The position numbers and the translations under genes are program-made. From assembly GCA_002213445.1 (NCBI GenBank), contig NJIE01000006.1:62459-126458 (forward strand): a stretch of 64,000 bases of DNA, given 5' to 3'. Position 1 is the stretch's first letter. The number at the start of each line of letters is the position of its first letter. The notes beneath the pieces were generated by a model that was not told where the DNA came from, ran no database searches, and worked only from the letters and a program-made list of their open reading frames with translations. Origin of the DNA: Xenophilus sp. AP218F. GTDB lineage: Bacteria > Pseudomonadota > Gammaproteobacteria > Burkholderiales > Chromobacteriaceae. Of this stretch, positions 56,627 to 64,000 are shown piece by piece.

Positions 56627-56699
56627 GGGGGTGTAGCTCAGTCGGTAGAGCGGAGGCCTTGAAATCCTTGCGTCGGCGGTTCGATTCCGCCCGCCCATT
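56627..56699 (+). tRNA. Atypical tRNA-like gene, apparent anticodon UGA
   Basis: The sequence has a full D-arm (TAGCTCAGTCGGTAGAGC), an anticodon arm, a five-base variable loop (GCGTC) and a perfect T-arm (GGCGG-TTCGATT-CCGCC). The loop CTTGAAA puts TGA at 34-36, a serine anticodon, yet serine tRNAs have a long variable arm. The top of the anticodon stem has a C-T mismatch, the acceptor has a G-A mismatch and no CCA is encoded. It may be a degenerate or specialised tRNA. A promoter-like site and a hairpin flank it. Confidence 0.6.
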
Positions 56700-56701
56700 C
56701 A

Positions 56702-56728
56702 GAAGCCCTGGCTAAATGCCAGGGCTTC
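56702..56728 (+). terminator. Hairpin after the tRNA-like gene
   Basis: GAAGCCCTGGC and GCCAGGGCTTC form a perfect 11-base-pair stem around TAAAT. No T-run follows directly, only a T-rich stretch. Confidence 0.6.
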
Positions 56729-56911
56729 GCTCATTCTGCTCGCCAACTTGCACATCGCGTCCGATTCGATAGACATGCGCATCCGCTCGTTCTTCGGGTA
56801 TATTTGTTTGGCTCACAAACATCTCAATGCCGGCCCCCAGCAAACCAAATAGCGGGCATCCGAATGCTGGATCGAAAACAAAATCCAGCAAATCAAAGGC
56901 TTAAGAAAATC

Positions 56912-57481
56912 ATGTTATTAATGATCGACAATTATGATTCCTTTACATACAACCTGGTCCAGTACTTCGGCGAGCTGGGGCAGGACGTAAAGGTTTTCCG
57001 CAACGACGAAATCACGCTGGAGCAAATCGAAGCGCTGGCGCCGCGCTACCTGGTGATTTCTCCCGGCCCGTGCACGCCCAACGAAGCCGGCGTATCCGTG
57101 CCCGCCATCAAGCATTTCGCCGGCAAGCTGCCGATCATGGGCGTGTGCCTCGGCCATCAGGGCATAGGCCAGGCCTTCGGCGGCAAGGTGATCCACGCCA
57201 AGCAGCTGATGCACGGCAAGGTGTCCCCGGTTCATCACCGCGATGTCGGCATGTTCCGCGGCCTGCCCAACCCGGTGAACTGCACCCGCTACCACTCCCT
57301 GGTCATCGAACGCGACACCCTCCCCGACTGCCTGGAGATCACCGCCTGGACCGAGGACGGCGAAATCATGGGCGTGCGCCACAAGACGCTGCCCATAGAG
57401 GGCGTGCAGTTCCACCCCGAATCCATCCTCACCGATCACGGCCACCGCATGCTGGACAACTTCCTCAGGGAATTCGCCTGA
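56912..57481 (+). CDS. trpG: Anthranilate synthase/aminodeoxychorismate synthase glutaminase subunit
   Basis: The 189-residue class I glutaminase has the nucleophile C79 in GVCLGHQGI and the catalytic H168 and E170 in QFHPES. It supplies ammonia to TrpE or PabB; position next to trpD favours TrpG. Its stop overlaps the lprI-like start (TGATG). Confidence 0.94.
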   Translation: MLLMIDNYDSFTYNLVQYFGELGQDVKVFRNDEITLEQIEALAPRYLVISPGPCTPNEAGVSVPAIKHFAGKLPIMGVCLGHQGIGQAFGGKVIHAKQLMHGKVSPVHHRDVGMFRGLPNPVNCTRYHSLVIERDTLPDCLEITAWTEDGEIMGVRHKTLPIEGVQFHPESILTDHGHRMLDNFLREFA

Positions 57482-57882
57482 TGCGGCGCCTGCTGCTGCC
57501 GATGCTGTTGTTGTCCGCTGCGGCCTGGGGCGGCTCCCTTGACGACTGCATGCGAAGCGCCGGCACCATGCCGGAAGTCGGCGGCTGTCTGCAGCAGCGC
57601 CATGCCCAGGCCGAATCCAGACTCGCCGCGACAGAGGCGCGCGTCGCCCGGGAGATGGCCGAGCTGGACCAGATCACCGCCGGCCGCTACGCCGCCGCCC
57701 GATCCCACCGCCAGGCCCGACAGGCCTTCGCCCGCTACCGCGAACGGCAATGCCGCTGGGTGGCCGCCAGCTACGCCAGCGGCAACGGCGCGGAGCAAGC
57801 GCGCCTCGCCTGCCAGACAGACCTGGACGAGCAGCGCCTGCAGGCCCTGCTCGCCCACAGCGCACAAGAGACTTCGCCATGA
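57481..57882 (+). CDS. LprI/DUF1311-like secreted protein
   Basis: The 133-residue protein has a signal peptide ([17 protein letters not shown]) and the DUF1311 pattern with cysteines in [31 protein letters not shown] and RLACQTDL. Family members include the lysozyme inhibitor LprI. It overlaps trpG by one base and trpD by four, so it is inside the trp transcript. A link to tryptophan synthesis is not expected. Confidence 0.85.
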   Translation: MRRLLLPMLLLSAAAWGGSLDDCMRSAGTMPEVGGCLQQRHAQAESRLAATEARVAREMAELDQITAGRYAAARSHRQARQAFARYRERQCRWVAASYASGNGAEQARLACQTDLDEQRLQALLAHSAQETSP

Positions 57883-58907
57883 TTACTCCGCAAGCCGCCC
57901 TCAACCGCCTGATCGACGGCAACGAGCTGTTTTACGATGAGATGCTGGACCTGATGCGCCAGATCATGCGCGGCGAACTGACGCCGGCGCAGACCGCCGC
58001 CATCCTGATCGGCCTGCGCGTCAAGGTGGAATCGGTGCTGGAAATCGCCGCCGCCGCCACCGTGATGCGCGAATTCGCCATCCACGTCCCGGTGCAGAGC
58101 CGCGATCATCTGGTCGATACCTGCGGCACCGGCGGCGACAAATCGCACACCTTCAATATCTCCACCACCGCGGCCTTCGTCGCCGCCGCCGCCGGCACGC
58201 GGGTGGCCAAGCACGGCGGCCGCTCGGTGTCCTCCAGCTCCGGCAGCGCCGACGTGCTGGAACTGTTGGGCGTCAACCTCAAGCTGGACGCCCGGCAAGT
58301 GGGCCGCTGCATCGACGAAATCGGCCTGGGCTTCATGTTCGCGCCCAACCATCACACTGCGATGAAACACGTCGCGCCCATCCGCAAGGAGCTGGGCGCG
58401 CGCACCATCTTCAACATCCTCGGGCCGCTGACCAACCCCGCCGACGCGGAAAACCAGCTGATGGGCGTATTCCACCCCGACCTCGTCGGCATTCAGTCGC
58501 GGGTGCTCAAACAGCTGGGCAGCCGCCACGTGATGATCGTCCACGGCTGCGACGGCCTGGACGAACTCACCCTGTCCGGCCCCAGCATGGTGGCCGAGCT
58601 GAAAGACGGCGACATCCTGGAATACCAGCTGGATCCGCGGGAGTTCGGCTTCCAGCTGGCAGAGCTGAAAACGCTGCGAGCGGAGACCGCCGAGCAGTCC
58701 AAATCCATGCTGCTGGCGGTGCTGGACCAGCAAAGCGGCCCGGCGCGCGACATCGTGCTGCTCAACGCCGGTGCGGCGATTTACACCGCCGGAAACGCCC
58801 CAAGCCTGGCCGATGGTGTTACCATGGCGCGCGAGGCCTTGGACTCGGGCCGCGCCCGCGCCAAACTGGAGCAGCTGATTTCGCTCAGCCAGTCTCTGGC
58901 CCACTGA
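57879..58907 (+). CDS. trpD: Anthranilate phosphoribosyltransferase
   Basis: The 342-residue enzyme joins anthranilate to PRPP. It has the PRPP loop [17 protein letters not shown] and the [16 protein letters not shown] stretch. It follows the lprI-like gene; trpC, usually next, is not here. Confidence 0.96.
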   Translation: MITPQAALNRLIDGNELFYDEMLDLMRQIMRGELTPAQTAAILIGLRVKVESVLEIAAAATVMREFAIHVPVQSRDHLVDTCGTGGDKSHTFNISTTAAFVAAAAGTRVAKHGGRSVSSSSGSADVLELLGVNLKLDARQVGRCIDEIGLGFMFAPNHHTAMKHVAPIRKELGARTIFNILGPLTNPADAENQLMGVFHPDLVGIQSRVLKQLGSRHVMIVHGCDGLDELTLSGPSMVAELKDGDILEYQLDPREFGFQLAELKTLRAETAEQSKSMLLAVLDQQSGPARDIVLLNAGAAIYTAGNAPSLADGVTMAREALDSGRARAKLEQLISLSQSLAH

Positions 58908-58974
58908 ATCGCGTCACCGTCGCTGGCCCGCTTGCCGGCGGCGCAACCTCATTTTTGATTTAGCCAGAACCATC

Positions 58975-60351
58975 ATGCCAAAACTCTCCAAAGACATTTT
59001 CAAGGCTTACGACATTCGAGGCATCGTCGGCAAAACCCTGACCGCCGAGGCCGCGCATCAGATCGGCCAGGCCGTGGGCTCGGAAGCCCGCGCTCGCAAG
59101 GTCAAGGCCATTGTGGTGGGACGAGATGGCCGCCTGTCCGGGCCGGAACTGTGCCAGGCGCTGTCCGACGGCATCCGCGCCGCAGGCGTGGACGTGATCG
59201 ACGTGGGCCGCGTGGCCACCCCCATGCTCTACTTCGCGGCCCACCAGCTGGGCACCCTCTCCGGCGTGATGGTCACCGGCAGCCACAACCCGCCGGATTA
59301 CAACGGCTTCAAGATGATGCTGGCCGGCGACACCCTCGCCGGCGACGACATCCAGAAACTGTATCACCGCATCGCGGATCGCCAACTGAGCGAAGGCGAA
59401 GGCCAATACAGCACCCACGACATCGCCGAGGCTTATCTGGAGCGCATCACTTCCGACATCAAGCTGTCCCGCCCGATGAACATCGTCGTGGACAGCGGCA
59501 ACGGCGTGGCCGGTGCGTTCGCCCCGGTGCTGTTCCGCCGTCTGGGCTGCAAGGTGCGCGAGCTGTTCTGCGACGTGGACGGCAACTTCCCCAACCACCA
59601 TCCGGATCCGGCCAAGCCGGAAAACCTGAAGGACGTGATCGAGGCGCTGGCCAAGACCGACGCCGAAATCGGCCTGGCCTTCGACGGCGATGGCGATCGT
59701 CTGGGCGTGGTCACCAAGGACGGCAACATCATCTGGCCGGACCGCCAGCTGATGCTGTACGCCGCCGACGTGCTGGAGCGCCACCCCAAGGCCAAGATCA
59801 TTTTCGACGTGAAATCCACCCGCCTGCTCAAGCCCTGGATCAAGGAAAACGGCGGCGTGCCGGTGATGGCGCGCACCGGCCACAGCTTCATCAAGGCCAA
59901 GATCAAGGAAACCGGCGCCCTGCTAGCCGGCGAAATGAGCGGCCACGTGTTCTTCAAGGAGCGCTGGTACGGCTTTGACGACGGCATGTACACCGGCGCT
60001 CGTCTGCTGGAAGTGCTGTCGCGCGTCGACGATCCGAGCGAACTGCTCAACGCCCTGCCCAACGCCATCTCCACCCCGGAGCTGAACCTGAAGATGGCCA
60101 AGGAAGGCGAAAACCACGCGCTGATCGCCAAGTTGCAGGAAACCGCCCAGTTCGACGGCGCGGAAGAAGTCAACACCATGGACGGCTTGCGCGTCGAGTA
60201 CAAGGACGGCTTCGGCCTAGCTCGCGCCTCCAACACCACCCCGGTGATCGTGCTGCGCTTCGAAGCCGACAACAGCGACGCGCTGGAACGCATCAAGGGC
60301 GACTTCCGCCGCGTGCTGGGCACCGCCACCGACGCCAAGCTGCCGTTCTAA
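58975..60351 (+). CDS. Phosphomannomutase/phosphoglucomutase
   Basis: The 458-residue mutase has the phosphoserine loop TGSHNPPDYNGFK (S103), the metal loop DGDGDR and the sugar loop GEMSGH. It interconverts 1- and 6-phosphates of mannose or glucose for exopolysaccharide and lipopolysaccharide precursors (AlgC/ManB type). Confidence 0.94.
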   Translation: MPKLSKDIFKAYDIRGIVGKTLTAEAAHQIGQAVGSEARARKVKAIVVGRDGRLSGPELCQALSDGIRAAGVDVIDVGRVATPMLYFAAHQLGTLSGVMVTGSHNPPDYNGFKMMLAGDTLAGDDIQKLYHRIADRQLSEGEGQYSTHDIAEAYLERITSDIKLSRPMNIVVDSGNGVAGAFAPVLFRRLGCKVRELFCDVDGNFPNHHPDPAKPENLKDVIEALAKTDAEIGLAFDGDGDRLGVVTKDGNIIWPDRQLMLYAADVLERHPKAKIIFDVKSTRLLKPWIKENGGVPVMARTGHSFIKAKIKETGALLAGEMSGHVFFKERWYGFDDGMYTGARLLEVLSRVDDPSELLNALPNAISTPELNLKMAKEGENHALIAKLQETAQFDGAEEVNTMDGLRVEYKDGFGLARASNTTPVIVLRFEADNSDALERIKGDFRRVLGTATDAKLPF

Positions 60352-60381
60352 ACGCCGCCTCGGCGCACCGCCAAACTCGCT

Positions 60382-60405
60382 GGGGACATGGTTTGCCATG
60401 TCCCC
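60382..60405 (+). terminator. Hairpin between phosphomannomutase gene and prmB
   Basis: GGGGACATGG and CCATGTCCCC form a perfect 10-base-pair stem around TTTG. No T-run follows, so termination is uncertain. Confidence 0.5.
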
Positions 60406-60426
60406 GTTGCATTGAAAGGAACCCGA

Positions 60427-61344
60427 ATGTACGAACAGGCCGCCAACCATTTCTCCACCGCGCGCGATCTGCTGCGCTTCGCCGTGTCGCGCTTCAACGA
60501 AGCCGAGCTGACCTACGGCCACGGCACGCACAACGCCCACGACGAAGCCGCCTACCTGATCCTGTCCGCGCTGCAGCTGCCCATCGACCAGCTGGAGCCG
60601 TATCTGGACGCCAGACTGCTGCCGTCGGAAGTGGCGCACGTGATCGAACTGATCCGCCGCCGCGCCGAAGAACGCGTGCCGGTCGCCTACCTCACCAACG
60701 AAGCCTGGCAGGGCGAGTTCAACTTCTACGTCGACGAGCGCGTGCTGGTGCCGCGCTCCTTCATCTACGAACTGCTGGGCGAACCGCTCTCGCCGTGGAT
60801 CGAGCACCCGGAGCTGGTGCACCGCGCGCTGGACCTGTGCACCGGCTCCGGCTGCCTGGCGATCCAGCTGGCCCACCATTACCCGGACGCAGAAATCGAC
60901 GCGGTCGACATTTCGCTGGACGCGCTGGAAGTGGCGGCGATCAACGTCGAACGCTACGGCCTGGAAGACCGGATCAACCTGATCCACACCGACCTGCTGG
61001 AAGGCATCGAGGACAAGTACGACCTGATCATTTCCAATCCGCCCTACGTCGACGCCGAGTCGGTGGAAGCGCTGCCGGAAGAATACCTTCACGAACCGGA
61101 AATCGCGCTGGGCTCCGGCGAAGACGGGCTGGACGCCACCCGCGAAATCCTGCGCCGCGCCCCCGGCTTCCTCAACGAACGCGGCGTGCTGATGGTGGAA
61201 ATCGGCCACAACCGCGACATGCTGGAAGAATGCTTCCCCACCCTGCCCTTCATGTGGATGGAAACCGAAAGCGGAGACGGCTTCGTCTTCCTGCTGACGC
61301 GCGAAGACCTGGTGGCGGGCCTCGCCGCCGACGCCCAGGGCTGA
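60427..61344 (+). CDS. prmB: 50S ribosomal protein L3 glutamine methyltransferase
   Basis: The 305-residue methyltransferase has the SAM motif DLCTGSGC (136-143) and the glutamine-methylating NPPY (204-207). It resembles PrmB more than PrmC in its long N-terminal helical domain. AAAGGAA precedes the ATG. A terminator follows. Confidence 0.93.
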   Translation: MYEQAANHFSTARDLLRFAVSRFNEAELTYGHGTHNAHDEAAYLILSALQLPIDQLEPYLDARLLPSEVAHVIELIRRRAEERVPVAYLTNEAWQGEFNFYVDERVLVPRSFIYELLGEPLSPWIEHPELVHRALDLCTGSGCLAIQLAHHYPDAEIDAVDISLDALEVAAINVERYGLEDRINLIHTDLLEGIEDKYDLIISNPPYVDAESVEALPEEYLHEPEIALGSGEDGLDATREILRRAPGFLNERGVLMVEIGHNRDMLEECFPTLPFMWMETESGDGFVFLLTREDLVAGLAADAQG

Positions 61345-61360
61345 TCGCCAGCCTCCCGAC

Positions 61361-61394
61361 ACGCCGACGCCGGTTTGCCCGCGTCGGCGTTTTT
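61361..61394 (+). terminator. Terminator after prmB
   Basis: ACGCCGACGC and GCGTCGGCGT form a perfect 10-base-pair stem around a 10-base loop, followed by TTTT. Confidence 0.9.
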
Positions 61395-61567
61395 GCGCCC
61401 TCCTCCCGCCCGCTGTCTCGCTTTGGCGACACGCCGATTCTCGCGCAAACCCACGCCAGACAAGGCTTTCTAATGTCCGCCCTACCGCGGCGGCAAAAGC
61501 CCCTTGCCATTGCGATTGATAATGTACAAAATCAAACCATCGACAAACAAGCCAAGGACGCAAAACG

Positions 61568-62146
61568 ATGGGACACGGCGGCAAACGCCAGGGCGCGGGG
61601 CGAAAATCCGCTTTCGGCGGCGACAAGACAGTCGCCATCCGCGTGCCCGAGCCTCTGAAACCGGTACTGGAGGCCTGGCTTTTGGACTATCGCCACTGGC
61701 GCACCCTGCAGCATAGCCAGGCCAGCGATTTTCGCACCCTGGGACAGAACCTGAGCGAAATGTCGCTGCCGCTGTTCGCCAGCAGCGTGCCCGCCGGCTC
61801 GCCGGTGGCGGCGGACGATCTGAAGGAAGCCGACATCGACCTCAATACCCATCTGGTCAGCCGCCCCGGCAGCACCTTCCTCGCCACGGTCAAGGGCGAT
61901 TCGATGATAGGCGCCGGCATCCACGACGGCGACCTGCTGGTGGTAGAGCGCAATGCCGAACCGCGCAACGGCAAGGTGGTGGTGGCGGTGCTCAACGGCG
62001 AGCTGACCGTCAAGCGCCTGGACAAACAGCATGGCCGCGTCCGGCTGCTGCCGGAAAATCCGGCCTTCTCGCCGATCGAGGTGCCGGAGGATGCCAGCTT
62101 TCACATCTGGGGCGTAGTCAGCAGCGTGATTCACAAGGTGGATTAA
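61568..62146 (+). CDS. UmuD-like S24 self-cleaving protease with N-terminal extension
   Basis: The 192-residue protein has the S24 catalytic serine (S112 in VKGDSMIGAGI) and lysine (K149 in LTVKRL), with a likely self-cleavage bond at A76-G77 in SSVPAGSPVAADD. UmuD is normally about 140 residues; here about 50 extra N-terminal residues hold a basic KRQGAGRKS motif and a segment (KTVAIRVPEPLKPVLEAWL) that looks like a DNA-binding ribbon-helix-helix. AAGGA precedes the ATG. No umuC follows; the next ORF is a 49-residue one. Confidence 0.88.
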   Translation: MGHGGKRQGAGRKSAFGGDKTVAIRVPEPLKPVLEAWLLDYRHWRTLQHSQASDFRTLGQNLSEMSLPLFASSVPAGSPVAADDLKEADIDLNTHLVSRPGSTFLATVKGDSMIGAGIHDGDLLVVERNAEPRNGKVVVAVLNGELTVKRLDKQHGRVRLLPENPAFSPIEVPEDASFHIWGVVSSVIHKVD

Positions 62147-62193
62147 ATTCCGGGCCGCAAGCGCCGCGCCCAACGGCACACAGGAGAACGACG

Positions 62194-62343
62194 ATGAGCC
62201 AGCAGCAAAACGACAGCATCAAGATGAAATTCATGGACTGGAAGCGCCTGCCGCGCCCGTTTCGCGCCGTGATCCACGGTCAGCCGCAAGTGCTGATCTC
62301 TCGCCCGGGCCGCGACTACTATATGCCGGTACAGTTCGTCTGA
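62194..62343 (+). CDS. Small 49-residue protein after the UmuD-like gene
   Basis: An uninterrupted ORF of 49 codons starts with ATG nine bases after ACAGGAGAA, an excellent ribosome binding site, 47 bases after the UmuD-like stop. The product, starting MSQQQNDSIKMKFMDWKRLP and ending YYMPVQFV, is basic and soluble. I do not recognise it. It may be cotranscribed with the protease. Confidence 0.65.
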   Translation: MSQQQNDSIKMKFMDWKRLPRPFRAVIHGQPQVLISRPGRDYYMPVQFV

Positions 62344-62526
62344 ATCGCCACGCCAAGGGCTGCCTGAATCCGCAGCGCCAGCCGCGGCGACTTGTGCTAG
62401 GAAACCCTCAAACCGCGCCCCGCATCCATGACACGGCCAGACGGCCGTCCCCGGGCCTGTCACGATCGCCGTCCCAATCAACGACGCCTCGCCCGCTTTC
62501 GACGCCGCCGATCCGATGCCGGCCGA

Positions 62527-62557
62527 TAAAAAACGCCACGGGGATTCCGTGGCGTTT
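62527..62557 (-). terminator. Terminator after fadA
   Basis: AAACGCCACGG and CCGTGGCGTTT form a perfect 11-base-pair stem around GGATT; on the minus strand six T result. Confidence 0.85.
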
Positions 62558-62580
62558 GTCATTGCGCGGCGCGCTGGCGC

Positions 62581-63783
62581 TTACAGCACTTCGATGATGC
62601 CCGCCGCGCCCATGCCGGTGCCGATGCACATCGTCACCATGCCGTAGCCCTTCTGGCCGGAATCGCGCATGCCGTGGATCAGCGTGGCGGTACGGATCGC
62701 GCCGGTCGCGCCCAACGGGTGGCCCAGAGCGATCGCGCCGCCGTGCGGGTTGACCTTGGACATATCCAGCTCCAGATCGCGCACCACCGCCAGCGCCTGG
62801 GCGGCGAAGGCTTCGTTCAACTCGATCCACTTCAGCTCGTCCTGCTTCAAGCCAGCTTGCGCCAACGCGGCCGGGATGGCTTCTTTCGGACCGATGCCCA
62901 TGATTTCCGGCGGCACGCCCTTGACGGCGAAGGTCACGTAACGGCCGATCGGGGTCAGGTTGAATTCCTTGAGCACGCGCTCGGAGACCAGGATCACAGC
63001 GCCGGCGCCGTCGGACATCTGCGAAGAGTTGCCGGCGGTGACCGAACCCTTGGCATCGAACACGGTTTTCAGCTTGGCCAGACCTTCCAGCGTGGTTTCG
63101 CGGCGCGGGCCTTCGTCGGTGTCCAGCACGCGCTTCTTGGCCACCACTTCGCCGGTTTCCAGATTCGGCGTGCGATAGGTCACCTCCAGCGGGGTGATTT
63201 CATTCTTGAATTTGCCGCCGTCGATGGCCGCCAGCGCGCGGCGATGCGATTCCACCGCGAACGCGTCCTGGTCTTCGCGCGAGATGCCCCACTGCTGCGC
63301 CACTTTTTCCGCGGTCAGGCCCATGCCGTAAGCGATGCCGTAGTTCTCGTCCTTGGCGAAGATTTCCGGATTCAGCGACACCTTGTTGCCCATCATCGGC
63401 ACCAGCGACATCGATTCCGAACCGGCCGCGATCACCACATCGGCTTCGCCCAGACGGATGCGGTCGGCCGCCATCTGCACGGCGTTGATGCCGGACGAGC
63501 AGTAGCGGTTGATGGTGATGCCGCCCACGGTGTTGGGCAGGCCGGCCAGCAGCACGCCGATGCGCGCCATGTTCAGGCCCTGCTCCGCTTCCGGGAAGGC
63601 GCAACCGACTACGCAGTCGGAAATCAGTTTCGGGTCCAGGTTCGGCACCTGGGCCAGCGCGCCGGTGATCACATGCGCCAGCATGTCATCCGGGCGCACG
63701 TGGCGCATCATGCCGCGCGGCGCTTTGCCCACCGGGGTGCGGGTGGCGGCGACGATGTAAGCTTCTTGTACTTGCTTAACCAT
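62581..63783 (-). CDS. fadA: Acetyl-CoA acyltransferase (thiolase)
   Basis: The 400-residue thiolase has C95 (NRYCSSG) for the acyl intermediate, and H355 (ALGHPLGATG) and C386 (MCIGTGMG) for catalysis. It splits 3-oxoacyl-CoA in beta-oxidation; an acetoacetyl-CoA thiolase role is less likely by motif but not excluded. AAGGAG precedes the ATG. Confidence 0.93.
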   Translation of the reverse strand: MVKQVQEAYIVAATRTPVGKAPRGMMRHVRPDDMLAHVITGALAQVPNLDPKLISDCVVGCAFPEAEQGLNMARIGVLLAGLPNTVGGITINRYCSSGINAVQMAADRIRLGEADVVIAAGSESMSLVPMMGNKVSLNPEIFAKDENYGIAYGMGLTAEKVAQQWGISREDQDAFAVESHRRALAAIDGGKFKNEITPLEVTYRTPNLETGEVVAKKRVLDTDEGPRRETTLEGLAKLKTVFDAKGSVTAGNSSQMSDGAGAVILVSERVLKEFNLTPIGRYVTFAVKGVPPEIMGIGPKEAIPAALAQAGLKQDELKWIELNEAFAAQALAVVRDLELDMSKVNPHGGAIALGHPLGATGAIRTATLIHGMRDSGQKGYGMVTMCIGTGMGAAGIIEVL

Positions 63784-63935
63784 TCTTTTGCTCCTTCGCG
63801 GCCGGCGGCAAGGTCTTCCTGCCTGCCGCCAGCCTATGCATTCTTGAGTTTTCGAGCGATTCGCAAGCGCCTGGGGCGGGCGTCGACTGCTTGCGGCAGT
63901 CGGCGCGGCATCGGGCGTCTTGCGGGCCGCTCCTA

Positions 63936-64000
63936 TCAGTTGCGCAGCGGTTTGCCGGTAGTCAGCATGTTGGCGATGCGATCCTGGGTCTTGGAGTTCT
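63936..64000 (-). CDS. 3' end of a gene upstream of fadA, cut by the window edge
   Basis: The last 20 codons and a TGA stop are visible, ending in residues NMLTTGKPLRN. Position directly upstream of fadA in the same direction suggests a fatty-acid oxidation partner such as fadB, but the visible piece is too short to identify. A 7-base-pair hairpin lies between it and fadA. Confidence 0.5.
   Translation of the reverse strand, partial: NSKTQDRIANMLTTGKPLRN

Noticed and set aside
56378-56698. Open frame antisense to the tRNA-like gene
   Set aside because: Its start is the antisense of the tRNA-like sequence, a common false gene.
60217-61638. 473-codon minus-strand frame opposite prmB
   Set aside because: prmB has NPPY and SAM motifs on the plus strand; the antisense frame shows only low-complexity composition.

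Overview
The window looks like a chromosomal core segment of a high-GC betaproteobacterium. The gene set (single tyrB/aspC-type aminotransferase, pgi-orn-Ste24-phhB-rsgA neighbourhood, phaB, split paraquat-inducible A genes, RF3, RlmJ) fits the Neisseriales, most likely Chromobacterium or a close relative. That assignment comes from protein resemblance and gene order, not from a search. There is no rRNA operon, insertion sequence, prophage or CRISPR array. Almost all the DNA is densely coding.

Region by region. (1) 74-5148, minus strand: a riboflavin/thiamine cluster reading ribE, a PP-loop ATPase, ribBA-type, ribH, nusB, thiL, pgpA. (2) 5317-8499, plus: prfC, an MscS-type channel and a TetR regulator. 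(3) 8645-14780, minus: a secreted protein with a tiny membrane partner, purF, then cvpA, a SPOR protein, folC, ygfX and an acidic protein. (4) 14895-20887, plus: an ABC-F ATPase, NlpC/P60 lipoprotein, dapF, DUF484, a membrane protein and a YegD-type Hsp70. (5) 20954-28181, minus: a basic DNA-binding-like protein, an unknown protein, an RluF-type pseudouridine synthase, a DMT exporter and a pqi operon with PqiA split in two. (6) 28415-36084: a TSUP exporter divergent from a LysR regulator with a palindromic operator between them, then a PEBP protein, aminotransferase, NSS symporter and argE. (7) 36215-47096: 4.5S RNA with a near-consensus promoter, an XRE protein, a universal stress protein, thioesterase, TerB-like, MoxR, xerC, pncC, pgi, orn, Ste24 protease, phhB, rsgA, phaB and fRMsr. 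(8) 47170-51878, minus: a complete BMP-type (nucleoside-like) ABC importer. (9) 52345-64000: a pseudouridine synthase, rlmJ, tdk, a CE2-like esterase, yqfB, an unusual tRNA-like gene, trpG-lprI-trpD, phosphomannomutase, prmB, a UmuD-like protease followed by an unlisted 49-residue ORF, and fadA with the end of another gene.

No large novel system stands out. The most unusual items are: a tRNA-like gene whose apparent anticodon (UGA) does not match its short variable loop; an orphan UmuD-like protease with an N-terminal extension, plus a 49-residue ORF with a strong ribosome binding site; a ribBA gene whose cyclohydrolase half has lost the zinc cysteines; a DUF1311 secreted protein inside the trpG-trpD pair; and the separation of xerC from dapF-DUF484.
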